From positions 1 to 64,000 of the forward strand of contig NZ_JOGB01000030.1 in assembly GCF_000719335.1 (NCBI RefSeq): a stretch of 64,000 bases of DNA, given 5' to 3'. The translations under genes were made by a program, and so were the position numbers. Origin of the DNA: Streptomyces sp. NRRL S-87 (GTDB lineage: Bacteria > Actinomycetota > Actinomycetes > Streptomycetales > Streptomycetaceae). The notes under the pieces were generated by a model. It was not told where the DNA came from and made no database searches. It saw only the letters and a program-made list of their open reading frames with translations. Below, one piece after another: positions 24,656 through 32,822 of this stretch. Position 1 is the first letter of the stretch. Each line of letters begins with the position of its first letter.

Positions 24656-25608
24656 CGGGGGGTACGGGCACGGCGCCGGCGTACCTCGGCGCCGGGCCCG
24701 TCGCGGCCCTCGGCCCCGCCGCGGCCGCCGAGGCGCTGGCCGACGCGCTGCGCGCGGGACTCGACCCCGAGTCCTGCCCGCACCGCACCGGCGTCGCCGC
24801 GCCCGCCGGCGAGCTGCTGCTGATGCCCGCGGCCGCCGGCTCCTGGGCCGGGGTGAAGATCGCCGGGGTGGTGCCCGGCAACCCCGCCCGCGGGCTGCCC
24901 CGGATCACCGGCAGCTACCTGCTGCTGGACGGACCCACCCTCACCCCGGTGGCCCTCCTGGACGGCGCGGCCCTCACCGCGCTGCGCACCCCGGCCGTCT
25001 CCGTCCTCGCCCTGCGCCACCTGGCGCGCCCCGGGCCGCTGCGCCTGGTGCTCTTCGGCACCGGCCCGCAGGCCCGGGGGCACCTCGAAGCGGTGTGCGC
25101 GGTGGCGGAGCCGGCCGAGGTGGTGGTCGTCGGGCGCCGGCCGGACGCGGTGGCCGGGCTCCTCGGGTACGCCCGGGAGCTCGGGGTGCCGCGGGCCCGG
25201 GCCGGCGCCCCGGCGGACGTGGCCGGTGCCGACGTGGTCGTGTGCGCGACCACGGCCCGCGAACCGCTCTTCGACGGGCGGCTGGTGGCCCCGGGCGCGG
25301 TGGTCGTCGCGGTCGGCTCGCACGAGCCGGACGCCCGCGAGCTCGACACGGCGCTGGTGCGGAGCGCGGCGGTGTACGTCGAGTCCCGCGCGGCGGCGCT
25401 GCGCGAGGCGGGGGACCTGCTGGTCCCGGTCGCGGAGGGGGCGATCGGGACCGGCCACGTCACCGGGACGCTCGCCGACCTGGTGGCCGGAACGCATCGG
25501 CGGCAGGAGGACCGTCCACAGGTCTTCAAGAGCGTCGGCATGGCCTGGGAGGATCTCGCCGTGGCAGCGGCCGTGTACCGCACCGTGAGGGCGAACAGCG
25601 AAACGTGA
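24652..25608 (+). CDS. Ornithine cyclodeaminase/mu-crystallin family, probable pyrroline-2-carboxylate reductase
   Basis: A 318-residue NAD(P)-binding protein. The family is marked by GVKIAGVVPGNPARGLPRITGSYLLLDG, LTALRTPAVSVLALRHLARPG and the dinucleotide motif LVLFGTGPQARGHLEAVC. In hydroxyproline clusters these proteins reduce delta-1-pyrroline-2-carboxylate to L-proline, completing the 3-hydroxyproline branch. True ornithine cyclodeaminase is less likely here. The GTG start overlaps the previous stop (GTGA). It is the last enzyme gene of the operon, and the GntR regulator follows after 41 bp that contain operator D. Confidence 0.82.
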   Translation: MTGGTGTAPAYLGAGPVAALGPAAAAEALADALRAGLDPESCPHRTGVAAPAGELLLMPAAAGSWAGVKIAGVVPGNPARGLPRITGSYLLLDGPTLTPVALLDGAALTALRTPAVSVLALRHLARPGPLRLVLFGTGPQARGHLEAVCAVAEPAEVVVVGRRPDAVAGLLGYARELGVPRARAGAPADVAGADVVVCATTAREPLFDGRLVAPGAVVVAVGSHEPDARELDTALVRSAAVYVESRAAALREAGDLLVPVAEGAIGTGHVTGTLADLVAGTHRRQEDRPQVFKSVGMAWEDLAVAAAVYRTVRANSET

Positions 25609-25620
25609 CATTGTACGCTG
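25603..25620. promoter_or_regulatory. Regulon operator D upstream of the GntR gene
   Basis: ACGTGACATTGTACGCTG is the reverse complement of the shared motif (GTACAATGTCAC). It overlaps the stop codon of the preceding enzyme gene and lies 30 bp before the regulator start, consistent with autoregulation. Confidence 0.6.
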
Positions 25621-25649
25621 TTCCTCTGCTGGATATCGGAGGAAGAGCG

Positions 25650-26387
25650 ATGGGTGACCTGAAGCAGCGCAATCTCATCACGGCCCAGGCGCGGCTCCGC
25701 GACCAGGTCGCCCACGCCCTGCGCGCGGCGCTGATAGCGGGTGAACTCCGGCCCGGCCAGGTCTACTCGGCGCCCGGCCTCGCGGCCGAGTACGGCGTGT
25801 CGGCCACCCCGGTGCGCGAGGCGATGCTGGACCTGGCGCGCGAGGGGCTCGTGGAGCCCGTACGCAACAAGGGCTTCCGGGTCACCGAGGTCAGCGAGCG
25901 CGACCTGGACCAGTACACCGAGCTGCGCGCCATGATCGAGGTGCCGACCGTGGGCCGGGTCGCGCGACTGTCGGCCGAGGACCCGGCCGTCAGGGAGGCG
26001 CTGGAGGCGCTGCGGCCGGTGGCCGAGGAGATCGTGGCCGCGGCCCGCGACCACGACCTGATCGCCTACCTGGAGGCCGACCGCCGCTTCCACCTCGCGC
26101 TGCTCGCCCTCGCGGGCAACGAGCGGCTGGTCGAGACGGTCGGTGAGCTGCGCAAGCGCTCGCGGCTCTACGGGCTGACCGGGCTGGACGAGGCCGGGAT
26201 GCTGGTGCACTCCGCGGAGGAGCACGACGACCTGCTGGAGGCCGTCGTCTCGGGTGACGCGACCGAGGCCGAGCGGCTGATGGCGAGCCACCTGGGCCAC
26301 GTCCGCTCGCTGTGGGCGCAGGGCCGCGACGAGCCCGTCGAGCCGCGCCAGAAGCGGCGCCTCGGCGGGACGCGCACGGCCTCGTAG
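25650..26387 (+). CDS. GntR-family regulator with FCD domain, predicted hydroxyproline regulon regulator
   Basis: A 245-residue FadR-subfamily regulator. Residues 12-80 form the winged helix (LRDQVAHALRAALIAGELRPGQVYSAPGLAAEYGVSATPVREAMLDLAREGLVE) and 90-225 the all-helical FCD ligand domain with the Asp/His metal-site pattern (AYLEADRRFHLALLALAGN, SAEEHDDLLEAV, ASHLGHV). FCD regulators sense small organic acids or amino acids. ATG at 25650 has GGAGG upstream. The shared motif occurs in front of this gene and before the collagenase/aminopeptidase, dehydrogenase, deaminase, importer and S9 peptidase genes, so it is the best candidate to control them. Hydroxyproline or a pyrroline carboxylate is a likely effector. 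Confidence 0.88.
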   Translation: MGDLKQRNLITAQARLRDQVAHALRAALIAGELRPGQVYSAPGLAAEYGVSATPVREAMLDLAREGLVEPVRNKGFRVTEVSERDLDQYTELRAMIEVPTVGRVARLSAEDPAVREALEALRPVAEEIVAAARDHDLIAYLEADRRFHLALLALAGNERLVETVGELRKRSRLYGLTGLDEAGMLVHSAEEHDDLLEAVVSGDATEAERLMASHLGHVRSLWAQGRDEPVEPRQKRRLGGTRTAS

Positions 26388-26409
26388 CGGACCCTCCCGT
26401 TCGGCCCCC

Positions 26410-26438
26410 GGGCCCCCGACCTGCCCGGTCGGGGGCCC
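26410..26438 (+). terminator. Terminator hairpin after the GntR gene
   Basis: Perfect 12-bp inverted repeat (GGGCCCCCGACC at 26410-26421, complement at 26427-26438) with a 5-nt loop. Confidence 0.85.
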
Positions 26439-26494
26439 AACTGCGTTGCCCCGTAAGGGATTCGGACACGGCTGGATAACGGCGCCGCACACCC

Positions 26495-26526
26495 CTTGTC
26501 AGTACAATTTCACATTACTATGTTAC
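26495..26526 (+). promoter_or_regulatory. Importer promoter with predicted GntR operator (regulon site E)
   Basis: TTGTCA (26496-26501), a 17-bp spacer and TATGTT (26519-26524). The spacer contains CAGTACAATTTCACAT. The 32-bp block is identical to 15700-15731 apart from one A/G difference, although the flanks differ. The message starts about 50 bp before the binding-protein gene. Confidence 0.78.
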
Positions 26527-26579
26527 CGGTCACACCTTAGAGCGCGATCTCAGAGCGCGGCCCTTCCCTGGAGTGACCC

Positions 26580-28325
26580 ATGACCAAGCGCACCCAACTC
26601 GCCCTCGCCACCGCCCTGGTGGCCGCACTCGCACTCGGCGCCTCGGGCTGCTCCGACCCGGCGAAGAAGGGCTCGTCCGCCCCCGGCGGCAAGAACCCGG
26701 CGGCTGCCAACGACGGCAAGATCCTCGGCGGCACCCCGGTGAAGGGCGGCACCCTGACGGTCCTGTCCAACCAGGACTTCTCCCACCTCGACCCGGCCCG
26801 CAACTGGGTCATGCCGACCATGGACTTCGGCACCCGGCTGCTCTACCGCACCCTGGTCACCTTCAAGGCCGAGCCCGGCAAGGCCGGCAGCGAGCTCGTC
26901 CCGGACCTCGCCACCGACCTCGGGAAGCCCTCCAACGGCGGCCGCACCTGGACCTTCACCCTCAAGGACGGCCTGAAGTACGAGGACGGCAGCCCGATCA
27001 AGGCCCAGGACGTCAAGTACAACGTCGAGCGGTCCTTCTCCCCCGACCTCACCGGCGGCCCCGACTACGCCGCCCGCTACCTGGCCGGCACCAAGGGCTA
27101 CACCGGCCCCCTCCAGGGCAAGCACCTCGACTCCGTCAAGACCCCCGACGACAAGACGATCGTCTTCGAACTGAACCGCCCGGTCGCCGAGTTCTCCGCC
27201 ACGGCGACCCTGCCGACCTTCTCGCCCGTGCCGCAGTCCAAGGAGAAGGGCACCCAGTACGACGCCCGCCCCTTCTCCTCCGGCCCGTACAAGGTCGAGT
27301 CGTACGCCCGCGACAAGAAGCTCGTCCTGGTCCGCAACGAGCACTGGGACCCGAACACCGACCCCGTCCGCAAGGCCTACCCGGACAGGTTCGTGGTCGT
27401 CATGGGCCTCAAGGGCGGGCAGATCGACGACCGGATCATCGCCTCCGCCGGCGCCGACGCCTCCGCCGTCGAATGGGCCAACATGCGCCCCGAGAGCGCC
27501 CCCAAGGTGCTTCCCAAGCCGGAGGTCAAGTCCCGCCTGCTGGCCGAGTCCCAGGGCTGCACCACCATGCTCCAGCTCAACACCACCCGGGCCCCGTTCA
27601 ACGACGTCAAGGTCCGCCAGGCCATCCAGTACGCCGTCGACAAGGACTCCGTCCTGACCGCCGGCGGCGGCCCCGCCCTCAACCAGATCGCCACCGCCTA
27701 CCTGCCCGCCGCGCTCTCCGGCGGCGCCCAGGCCGACACCCTGAAGATCGCCCCGGCCGGCGACCCGGAGAAGGCCAAGCAGCTGCTGAAGGAGGCCGGC
27801 AAGGACAAGCTCAAGGTCTCCTTCACCGTCTCCACCGGTGACAAGGGCCGCGCCGAGGCCATCCAGCAGGGCCTGGCCCGCGTGGGCGTCGAGGTGGTCA
27901 TCGACACCGTCGACCCGGGCGCGTTCTACGACGTCATCGGCGACACCACCACCGCCCCCGACATGACCCTCAGCGGCTGGTGCCCCGACTACCCCTCGGG
28001 CTCCACCTTCCTGCCCTTCGTCTTCGACGGCCGCACCATCAAGGTCAAGGGCAACAGCGGCAACTACGCCCAGTTCAAGGACGAGGCGACCATGAAGCGC
28101 ATCGACGAGATCAACGCCATGGCCGACGCCGCGCAGGCCAACAAGGCCTGGATCGACCTCGACGCCGAGATCATGGCCAAGGCCCCGGCCGTCCCCGTCC
28201 TGCTGGAGCGCAAGCCGCTGCTCGTCGGCACCAACATCGCCGGCGCGTTCGGCCACCCGGTCTGGGTCGGCCAGATCGACTACGCCACCGTCGGACTCAA
28301 GGACCCGGCCAAGAGCCAGGGCTGA
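26580..28325 (+). CDS. Oligopeptide ABC transporter substrate-binding lipoprotein (family 5)
   Basis: A 581-residue exported lipoprotein. The signal peptide MTKRTQLALATALVAALALG ends in the lipobox LGASGC, so it is lipid-anchored outside the membrane. The SBP_bac_5 fold is recognisable from GGTLTVLSNQDFSHLDPARNW, FTLKDGLKYEDGSPIKAQDVKYNVER, PFNDVKVRQAIQYAVDKDSV and LERKPLLVGTNIAGAFGHP. The family binds di- and oligopeptides or nickel. Placed first in a five-gene importer behind a promoter nearly identical to that of the collagenase, it most likely captures collagen-derived peptides. Confidence 0.92.
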   Translation: MTKRTQLALATALVAALALGASGCSDPAKKGSSAPGGKNPAAANDGKILGGTPVKGGTLTVLSNQDFSHLDPARNWVMPTMDFGTRLLYRTLVTFKAEPGKAGSELVPDLATDLGKPSNGGRTWTFTLKDGLKYEDGSPIKAQDVKYNVERSFSPDLTGGPDYAARYLAGTKGYTGPLQGKHLDSVKTPDDKTIVFELNRPVAEFSATATLPTFSPVPQSKEKGTQYDARPFSSGPYKVESYARDKKLVLVRNEHWDPNTDPVRKAYPDRFVVVMGLKGGQIDDRIIASAGADASAVEWANMRPESAPKVLPKPEVKSRLLAESQGCTTMLQLNTTRAPFNDVKVRQAIQYAVDKDSVLTAGGGPALNQIATAYLPAALSGGAQADTLKIAPAGDPEKAKQLLKEAGKDKLKVSFTVSTGDKGRAEAIQQGLARVGVEVVIDTVDPGAFYDVIGDTTTAPDMTLSGWCPDYPSGSTFLPFVFDGRTIKVKGNSGNYAQFKDEATMKRIDEINAMADAAQANKAWIDLDAEIMAKAPAVPVLLERKPLLVGTNIAGAFGHPVWVGQIDYATVGLKDPAKSQG

Positions 28326-28354
28326 CCGGCCGGAACCCCTCAGAGGCCACTCAC

Positions 28355-29308
28355 ATGACCGCCACCGCCCCGGCTCCCGCCGACGGCGCGCCGGCCCCGG
28401 CCGCTCCCCCGGGCAGCAGCCCCTGGCAGCTCGCCCGGCGGGAACTCCGCCGCCGCCCCGCCGTCCGCGTCAGCCTCGCCGTCGTCGTCCTCTTCGTCCT
28501 CATGGCCGTCGCCGCCCCCTGGCTGGGCGCGCTCGGCGGTTGGTCGCCCGACGAGTTCGACAAGTCCGCCGTCGACCCGTACCTCGGCGGCCTCCCGCTG
28601 GGCTCGTTCGGCGGGATCAGCCCCGAGCACTGGCTCGGGGTCGAACCCGTCACGGGCCGCGACCTGTTCTCCCGCGTCGTGCACGGCGCCCAGGTCTCCC
28701 TCATGATCGCCTTCCTGGCCACCGTCATCGTCGTGGTCGCCGGCACCGCGGCCGGCATCGCCGCCGGCTACTTCGGCGGCCGCACCGACGCCGTGCTGTC
28801 CCGGCTGATGGACCTGACCATGTCCTTCCCCTCGCTGATCTTCATGATCGCGATGCTGTCGGTGGCCAAGGACGTCAACCGCATCGTCCTCATGACCGCC
28901 GTCATCGGCCTGTTCGGCTGGCCCGGCGTGGCCCGCGTGGTGCGCGGCCAGACCCTCTCGCTCAAGCACCGCGAGTACGTCGACGCCGCCCGCGTCGGCG
29001 GCTCCGGGGCCTGGCGCATCCTCACGCGCGACATCCTGCCCGGCGTCTCCGGACCGGTGATCGCGTACACCACCCTGCTCATCCCCGGCATGATCAGCAC
29101 CGAGGCCGCCCTGAGCTACCTGGGCGTCGGCGTCCGGCCGCCCACCCCCTCCTGGGGCCAGATGATCGCCGAGAGCGTGGCCTTCTACGAGACCGACCCC
29201 ATGTACTTCGTCATCCCGAGCACCTTCCTCTTCCTCGCCGTACTCGCCTTCACGCTGCTCGGCGACGCGCTGCGGGACATTCTCGACCCGAGGGGCGGGC
29301 GGACGTGA
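28355..29308 (+). CDS. Peptide ABC transporter permease (DppC-like)
   Basis: A 317-residue membrane permease. It has the N-terminal DppC/OppC extension with a first helix (RVSLAVVVLFVLMAVAAPWLG), an extracytoplasmic segment, then five helices. The EAA cytoplasmic loop reads REYVDAARVGGSGAWRILTRDILPG. Normally the DppB-like gene comes first, but here the DppC-like gene precedes it. Its stop overlaps a 16-codon mini-frame that leads into the next permease. It forms the channel together with the downstream permease. Confidence 0.9.
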   Translation: MTATAPAPADGAPAPAAPPGSSPWQLARRELRRRPAVRVSLAVVVLFVLMAVAAPWLGALGGWSPDEFDKSAVDPYLGGLPLGSFGGISPEHWLGVEPVTGRDLFSRVVHGAQVSLMIAFLATVIVVVAGTAAGIAAGYFGGRTDAVLSRLMDLTMSFPSLIFMIAMLSVAKDVNRIVLMTAVIGLFGWPGVARVVRGQTLSLKHREYVDAARVGGSGAWRILTRDILPGVSGPVIAYTTLLIPGMISTEAALSYLGVGVRPPTPSWGQMIAESVAFYETDPMYFVIPSTFLFLAVLAFTLLGDALRDILDPRGGRT

Positions 29309-29355
29309 TCGGTTACCTGCGCGACACCCCCGGCCCGAAGGGCGGCCGTACGTGA
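29305..29355 (+). pseudogene. 16-codon mini-frame joining permease-like ends; probable fossil of a duplicated permease pair
   Basis: GTG at 29305 overlaps the upstream stop (GTGA), and the TGA at 29353-29355 overlaps the start of the next permease (GTGA). The peptide is MIGYLRDTPGPKGGRT. Its start resembles the start of the downstream permease (MILYLLRR), and its end resembles the end of the upstream permease (RDILDPRGGRT). This is what would remain if a tandem duplication of the permease pair had collapsed by deletion between the start of one gene and the end of the other. Confidence 0.45.
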
Positions 29356-30338
29356 TCCTCTACCTGCTGCGCCGCCTCGCCGGGGTGGCGGGGGTGCTGC
29401 TGGCCATCGCCGCCGTCACCTTCCTCATCTTCTACGTCCTGCCCTCCGACCCGGCCGCCGCCGCGTGCGGCAAGACGTGCAGTCCCGAGCGGCTGGCGAG
29501 CGTACGGGAGTACCTCGGACTGGACCGACCGCTCTGGGAGCAGTTCCGGGAGTTCGTCACCGGCATCTTCACCGGCCGCACCCTCGGCACCGGGCAGTTC
29601 GCCGTCCAGTGCGACTTCCCCTGCCTGGGCTACTCGTACGAGAACTCCCTGCCCGTCTGGGACCTGCTCATGGACCGGCTGCCGGTCTCCGCCTCCCTCG
29701 CCGTCGGCGCCGCGGCCATGTGGCTCGTGCTGGGCCTGGGCGCGGGCGTCTGGGCGGCCCTGCGCAAGGACACCCTCACCGACCGGGCCCTGATGGTCGG
29801 CGCCGTCGCCGCCGCCTCCCTGCCCGTGTACTTCACCTCCGTCATGCTGATCTACGGCGTCATCCGCATCGCGGGGCTCCTGCCGTACCCCAGCTACCAG
29901 GCCTTCACGGAGAACCCGGTCGCCTGGGCGTCGAACCTGCTGCTGCCGTGGATCGCGCTGGCCCTGCTGTACGCCGCCATGTACGCGCGCCAGAGCCGGG
30001 GTTCGATGATCGAGGCGATGGCCGAGCCGTACATCCGCACCGCCCGCGCCAAGGGCATGCCCGAGCGCGCCGTCGTCGTCAAGCACGGCCTGCGGTCCGG
30101 CATGACCCCGATCCTGACCATCTTCGGCATGGACCTCGGCGGCCTGCTCGCCGGCGCCGTCATCACCGAGTCCATCTTCGGGCTCCCCGGTATCGGGCGG
30201 CTGTTCTACGGCGCGCTCGTCAGCTCCGACCAGCCCGTCGTCCTCGGCGTCACCCTGCTCGCCGCCTTCTTCATCGTCGTCGCCAATCTCGCGGTCGACC
30301 TCCTGTACGCCGTCGTCGACCCGAGGGTGAGGTACTGA
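29352..30338 (+). CDS. Peptide ABC transporter permease (DppB-like)
   Basis: A 328-residue inner-membrane permease. It starts with the typical first helix (LYLLRRLAGVAGVLLAIAAVTFLIFYVLPSDP) and a family-typical segment after it (YLGLDRPLWEQFREFV), then five further helices. The EAA loop is EPYIRTARAKGMPERAVVVKHGLR, and the C-terminus NLAVDLLYAVVDPRVRY is characteristic of DppB/OppB. The insert with CDFPCLGYSYENSLP is common in actinobacterial members. The GTG start overlaps the mini-frame stop, and the stop overlaps the ATPase gene by one base. Confidence 0.92.
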   Translation: MILYLLRRLAGVAGVLLAIAAVTFLIFYVLPSDPAAAACGKTCSPERLASVREYLGLDRPLWEQFREFVTGIFTGRTLGTGQFAVQCDFPCLGYSYENSLPVWDLLMDRLPVSASLAVGAAAMWLVLGLGAGVWAALRKDTLTDRALMVGAVAAASLPVYFTSVMLIYGVIRIAGLLPYPSYQAFTENPVAWASNLLLPWIALALLYAAMYARQSRGSMIEAMAEPYIRTARAKGMPERAVVVKHGLRSGMTPILTIFGMDLGGLLAGAVITESIFGLPGIGRLFYGALVSSDQPVVLGVTLLAAFFIVVANLAVDLLYAVVDPRVRY

Positions 30339-30406
30339 TGCCCGACGAGGTTCTGATGCCACACGAGGTTCTGATGCCCCACGAGGCTCTGGTTTCCCAC
30401 GAGGTC
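30338..30406. repeat. 18-bp tandem repeat at the ATPase gene start
   Basis: Units at 30338-30355, 30356-30373 and 30374-30391, plus a degenerate fourth at 30392-30406, encode MPDEVL, MPHEVL, MPHEAL and VSHEV. Each of the first three units, and the codon just after the array, offers an ATG. Confidence 0.85.
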
Positions 30407-31441
30407 ATGCCACCCCTGCTCGAAGTGCGCGACCTGCGCGTCGCCTTCACCACACCCCGGGGACGGGTGCAGGCGGTGGACTCGATCGGGTTCACCGTCG
30501 AGGCCGGCCGCACCCTCGGTATCGTCGGCGAGTCCGGCTCCGGCAAGTCCGTCACGTCGCTGGCGGTCATGGGCCTGCACCGGGGCGCCGAGGTGGAGGG
30601 TTCCATCGCCCTGGACGGGCGGGAGCTGACCGGGCTGTCCGAGAAGGAGCTGTCCCGGCTGCGCGGCCGGAAGATGGCGATGATCTTCCAGGACCCGCTC
30701 TCCAGCCTGCACCCCTACTACACCGTCGGCGAGCAGATCGCCGAGCACTACCGGGTCCACTTCAGGGCCTCCCGGGCCACCGCCAAGAGGCGGGCCGTGG
30801 ACATGCTCGGCGAGGTCGGCATCCCCGAACCCGCCCGCCGCGCGGGGGAGTACCCGCACCAGTTCTCCGGCGGCATGCGCCAGCGGGCCATGATCGCGAT
30901 GGCGCTGGCCTGCGAGCCCGACCTGCTCATCGCCGACGAGCCGACCACCGCGCTCGACGTCACCGTCCAGGCCCAGATCCTGGAACTCGTCGCACGCCTG
31001 CAGGAGGACCGCGGCCTGGGCGTCATCATGATCACCCACGATCTGGGGGTGGTCGCCCGGGTCGCCCACGAGGTGCTGGTCATGTACGGCGGCCGGGCCG
31101 CCGAACAGGCCCCGGTGGACGACCTGTTCGCCGGACCGGTGCACCCCTACACCCAGGGGCTGCTGGAGTCGCTGCCCCGGCTCGACGACGCCGACGACGC
31201 CCCGCTGCGGGCCATCCCCGGCGCCCCGCCCTCGCTGCTCGCCCCGGCCCCCGGGTGCGCGTTCGCGCCGCGCTGCGCGCGGGCCGCGGCCGCCGGGGAG
31301 GCGGAGCGGGACCGGTGCGCGCGGGAGCGGCCGGTGCTGACGGCGTACGGGGCCGGGTCGGCGCACCGGAGCGTCGCCTGCCACTTCGCGGGGCCGGCTG
31401 CGGCCGGTCCGGCCGCTGCTGTGAAGGAGGGGGTCCGATGA
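30338..31441 (+). CDS. Peptide ABC transporter ATP-binding protein (DppD-like)
   Basis: A 367-residue ATPase. Walker A is GESGSGKSVTSLAVMG, Q-loop IFQDPLSSLHP, signature FSGGMRQRAMIAMALA, Walker B DLLIADEPTTALDV and the switch His in MITHDLGVVARVA. The C-terminal oligopeptide-transporter extension holds APGCAFAPRCARAAAA. The first 23 residues come from an 18-bp tandem repeat in which three units each begin with ATG, so translation could start at any of them. The core homology begins at MPPLLEVRDLRVAF (ATG at 30407). The stop overlaps the next ATPase gene (ATGA). Confidence 0.92.
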   Translation: MPDEVLMPHEVLMPHEALVSHEVMPPLLEVRDLRVAFTTPRGRVQAVDSIGFTVEAGRTLGIVGESGSGKSVTSLAVMGLHRGAEVEGSIALDGRELTGLSEKELSRLRGRKMAMIFQDPLSSLHPYYTVGEQIAEHYRVHFRASRATAKRRAVDMLGEVGIPEPARRAGEYPHQFSGGMRQRAMIAMALACEPDLLIADEPTTALDVTVQAQILELVARLQEDRGLGVIMITHDLGVVARVAHEVLVMYGGRAAEQAPVDDLFAGPVHPYTQGLLESLPRLDDADDAPLRAIPGAPPSLLAPAPGCAFAPRCARAAAAGEAERDRCARERPVLTAYGAGSAHRSVACHFAGPAAAGPAAAVKEGVR

Positions 31442-32646
31442 CTGCCGAATCCGTGACCGCGGGGGACTCCGAGGGCGTGGGTGAGCGGTGGGGCAGGGCG
31501 GCGGGGTCGGCCGGTTCTGCGGAGGTGGCCGGTTCTGCGGGGTCGGACGGTTCTACGGGGCCGGCGGGTTCTGCGGGGGTGGCCGGTTCCGCGGGGGTGG
31601 GTGCTGCCGGGGGTGCGGGTGCTCCTGTGGTGGCGGCTGCTCCTGCCGGGGCGGGCGCGGGTGCCGACAGTACGCCGCTGCTGTCCGTACGCGACCTGGC
31701 GATGACCTTTCCCGGTCGGCGCAGTGCGACCGGCCGTCGGGGCGCGCCGATCCGGGCCGTCGACGGCCTGAGTTTCGACCTCGCCGCCGGGGAGACCCTG
31801 GGCCTCGTCGGCGAGTCCGGCTGCGGCAAGTCCACCACCGGCCGGATGCTGGTCCGGCTGCTGGAGCCCACCTCCGGCAGCATCACCTTCGACGGCAAGG
31901 ACATCACCCACCTCTCGCAGAGCCGGATGCGCCCGTTGCGCACCCGCCTGCAGATGGTGTTCCAGGACCCGCACTCCTCCCTCAACCCCCGCCAGACCGT
32001 GGCCCGGATCATCTCCGACCCGCTGCTGGTCCAGGGGTGGAGCGGGGCCGACGCCCGGGGCCGGGCGGCCGAGCTCATGGAGCTGGTCGGCCTCATCCCC
32101 GAGCACATCGACCGCTACCCGCACGAGTTCTCCGGCGGCCAGGCCCAGCGCATCGGCATCGCCCGGTCGCTGGCCACCGATCCGAGGCTCGTCATCGCCG
32201 ACGAGCCGGTCTCCGCGCTGGACGTCTCCGTCCAGGCCCAGATCGTCAACCTCATGGAGCGGCTGCGCCGCGAGCTGGGCCTGGCGTACGTGTTCATCGC
32301 CCACGACCTGTCCGTGGTCAAGCGGGTCAGCGACCGGGTCGCGGTCATGTACCTCGGCCGGATCGTGGAGATCGGAGACAAGCGGGAGCTGTACGAGCAC
32401 CCGCGCCACCCCTACACGCGGGCGCTGCTGTCCGCCGTACCGCTGCCCGACCCGGCGGCCGAGCGGCGCCGGGAGCGGATCACGCTGCTCGGCGACCCGC
32501 CGAGCCCGGCCGCGCCGCCGCCGGGCTGCTCCTTCCACCCGCGCTGCCCGAAGGCGCAGGAGGTCTGCCGCACCGAGCGCCCGCTGCTTCGGATCGCGGC
32601 GGCGGGGGAGCGGCGGGAGGTGGCCTGCCACTTCCCGGAGGACTGA
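31438..32646 (+). CDS. Peptide ABC transporter ATP-binding protein (DppF-like)
   Basis: A 402-residue ATPase, second of the importer pair. Residues 1-80 are a Gly/Ala/Ser low-complexity extension encoded by an 18-bp repeat. The ATPase domain follows with Walker A GESGCGKSTTGRMLV, Q-loop VFQDPHSSLNPRQTV, signature FSGGQAQRIGIARSLA, Walker B RLVIADEPVSALDV and the switch in FIAHDLSVVKRV. The C-terminal extension with PGCSFHPRCPKAQEVC is typical of OppF/DppF, and these Cys residues can bind a cluster in the family. ATGA overlap with the upstream ATPase gene. It ends the importer operon, before a terminator. Confidence 0.92.
   Translation: MTAESVTAGDSEGVGERWGRAAGSAGSAEVAGSAGSDGSTGPAGSAGVAGSAGVGAAGGAGAPVVAAAPAGAGAGADSTPLLSVRDLAMTFPGRRSATGRRGAPIRAVDGLSFDLAAGETLGLVGESGCGKSTTGRMLVRLLEPTSGSITFDGKDITHLSQSRMRPLRTRLQMVFQDPHSSLNPRQTVARIISDPLLVQGWSGADARGRAAELMELVGLIPEHIDRYPHEFSGGQAQRIGIARSLATDPRLVIADEPVSALDVSVQAQIVNLMERLRRELGLAYVFIAHDLSVVKRVSDRVAVMYLGRIVEIGDKRELYEHPRHPYTRALLSAVPLPDPAAERRRERITLLGDPPSPAAPPPGCSFHPRCPKAQEVCRTERPLLRIAAAGERREVACHFPED
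31505..31600. repeat. Degenerate 18-bp tandem repeat in the DppF-like N-terminus
   Basis: About five imperfect 18-bp units built around CCGGTTCTGCGG encode Gly-Ser-Ala-Gly/Val variants. This is the second 18-bp repeat within 1.3 kb, both at the 5' ends of importer ATPase genes. Unit borders are approximate. Confidence 0.65.
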
Positions 32647-32663
32647 CCTGCCCGGGTCGTCCG

Positions 32664-32706
32664 GGACGGCGGGTTCGGGGCGCGATGCGCTCCGGGCCCG
32701 CCGTCC
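32664..32706. terminator. Terminator hairpin between importer and S9 peptidase genes
   Basis: Perfect 10-bp inverted repeat (GGACGGCGGG at 32664-32673, complement at 32697-32706) between convergent genes. Confidence 0.75.
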
Positions 32707-32822
32707 AACCGTTTTCCGGTAAGGCCGGGGCCGGCCGGCTCTCCCCGCCGGCGGGGCGGGGGCTTCGGAGGGCTCGCTGCGAGGGCGGGTCCCGTGGTGT
32801 GCGGGTTCCCTTTGCCGGCAGG

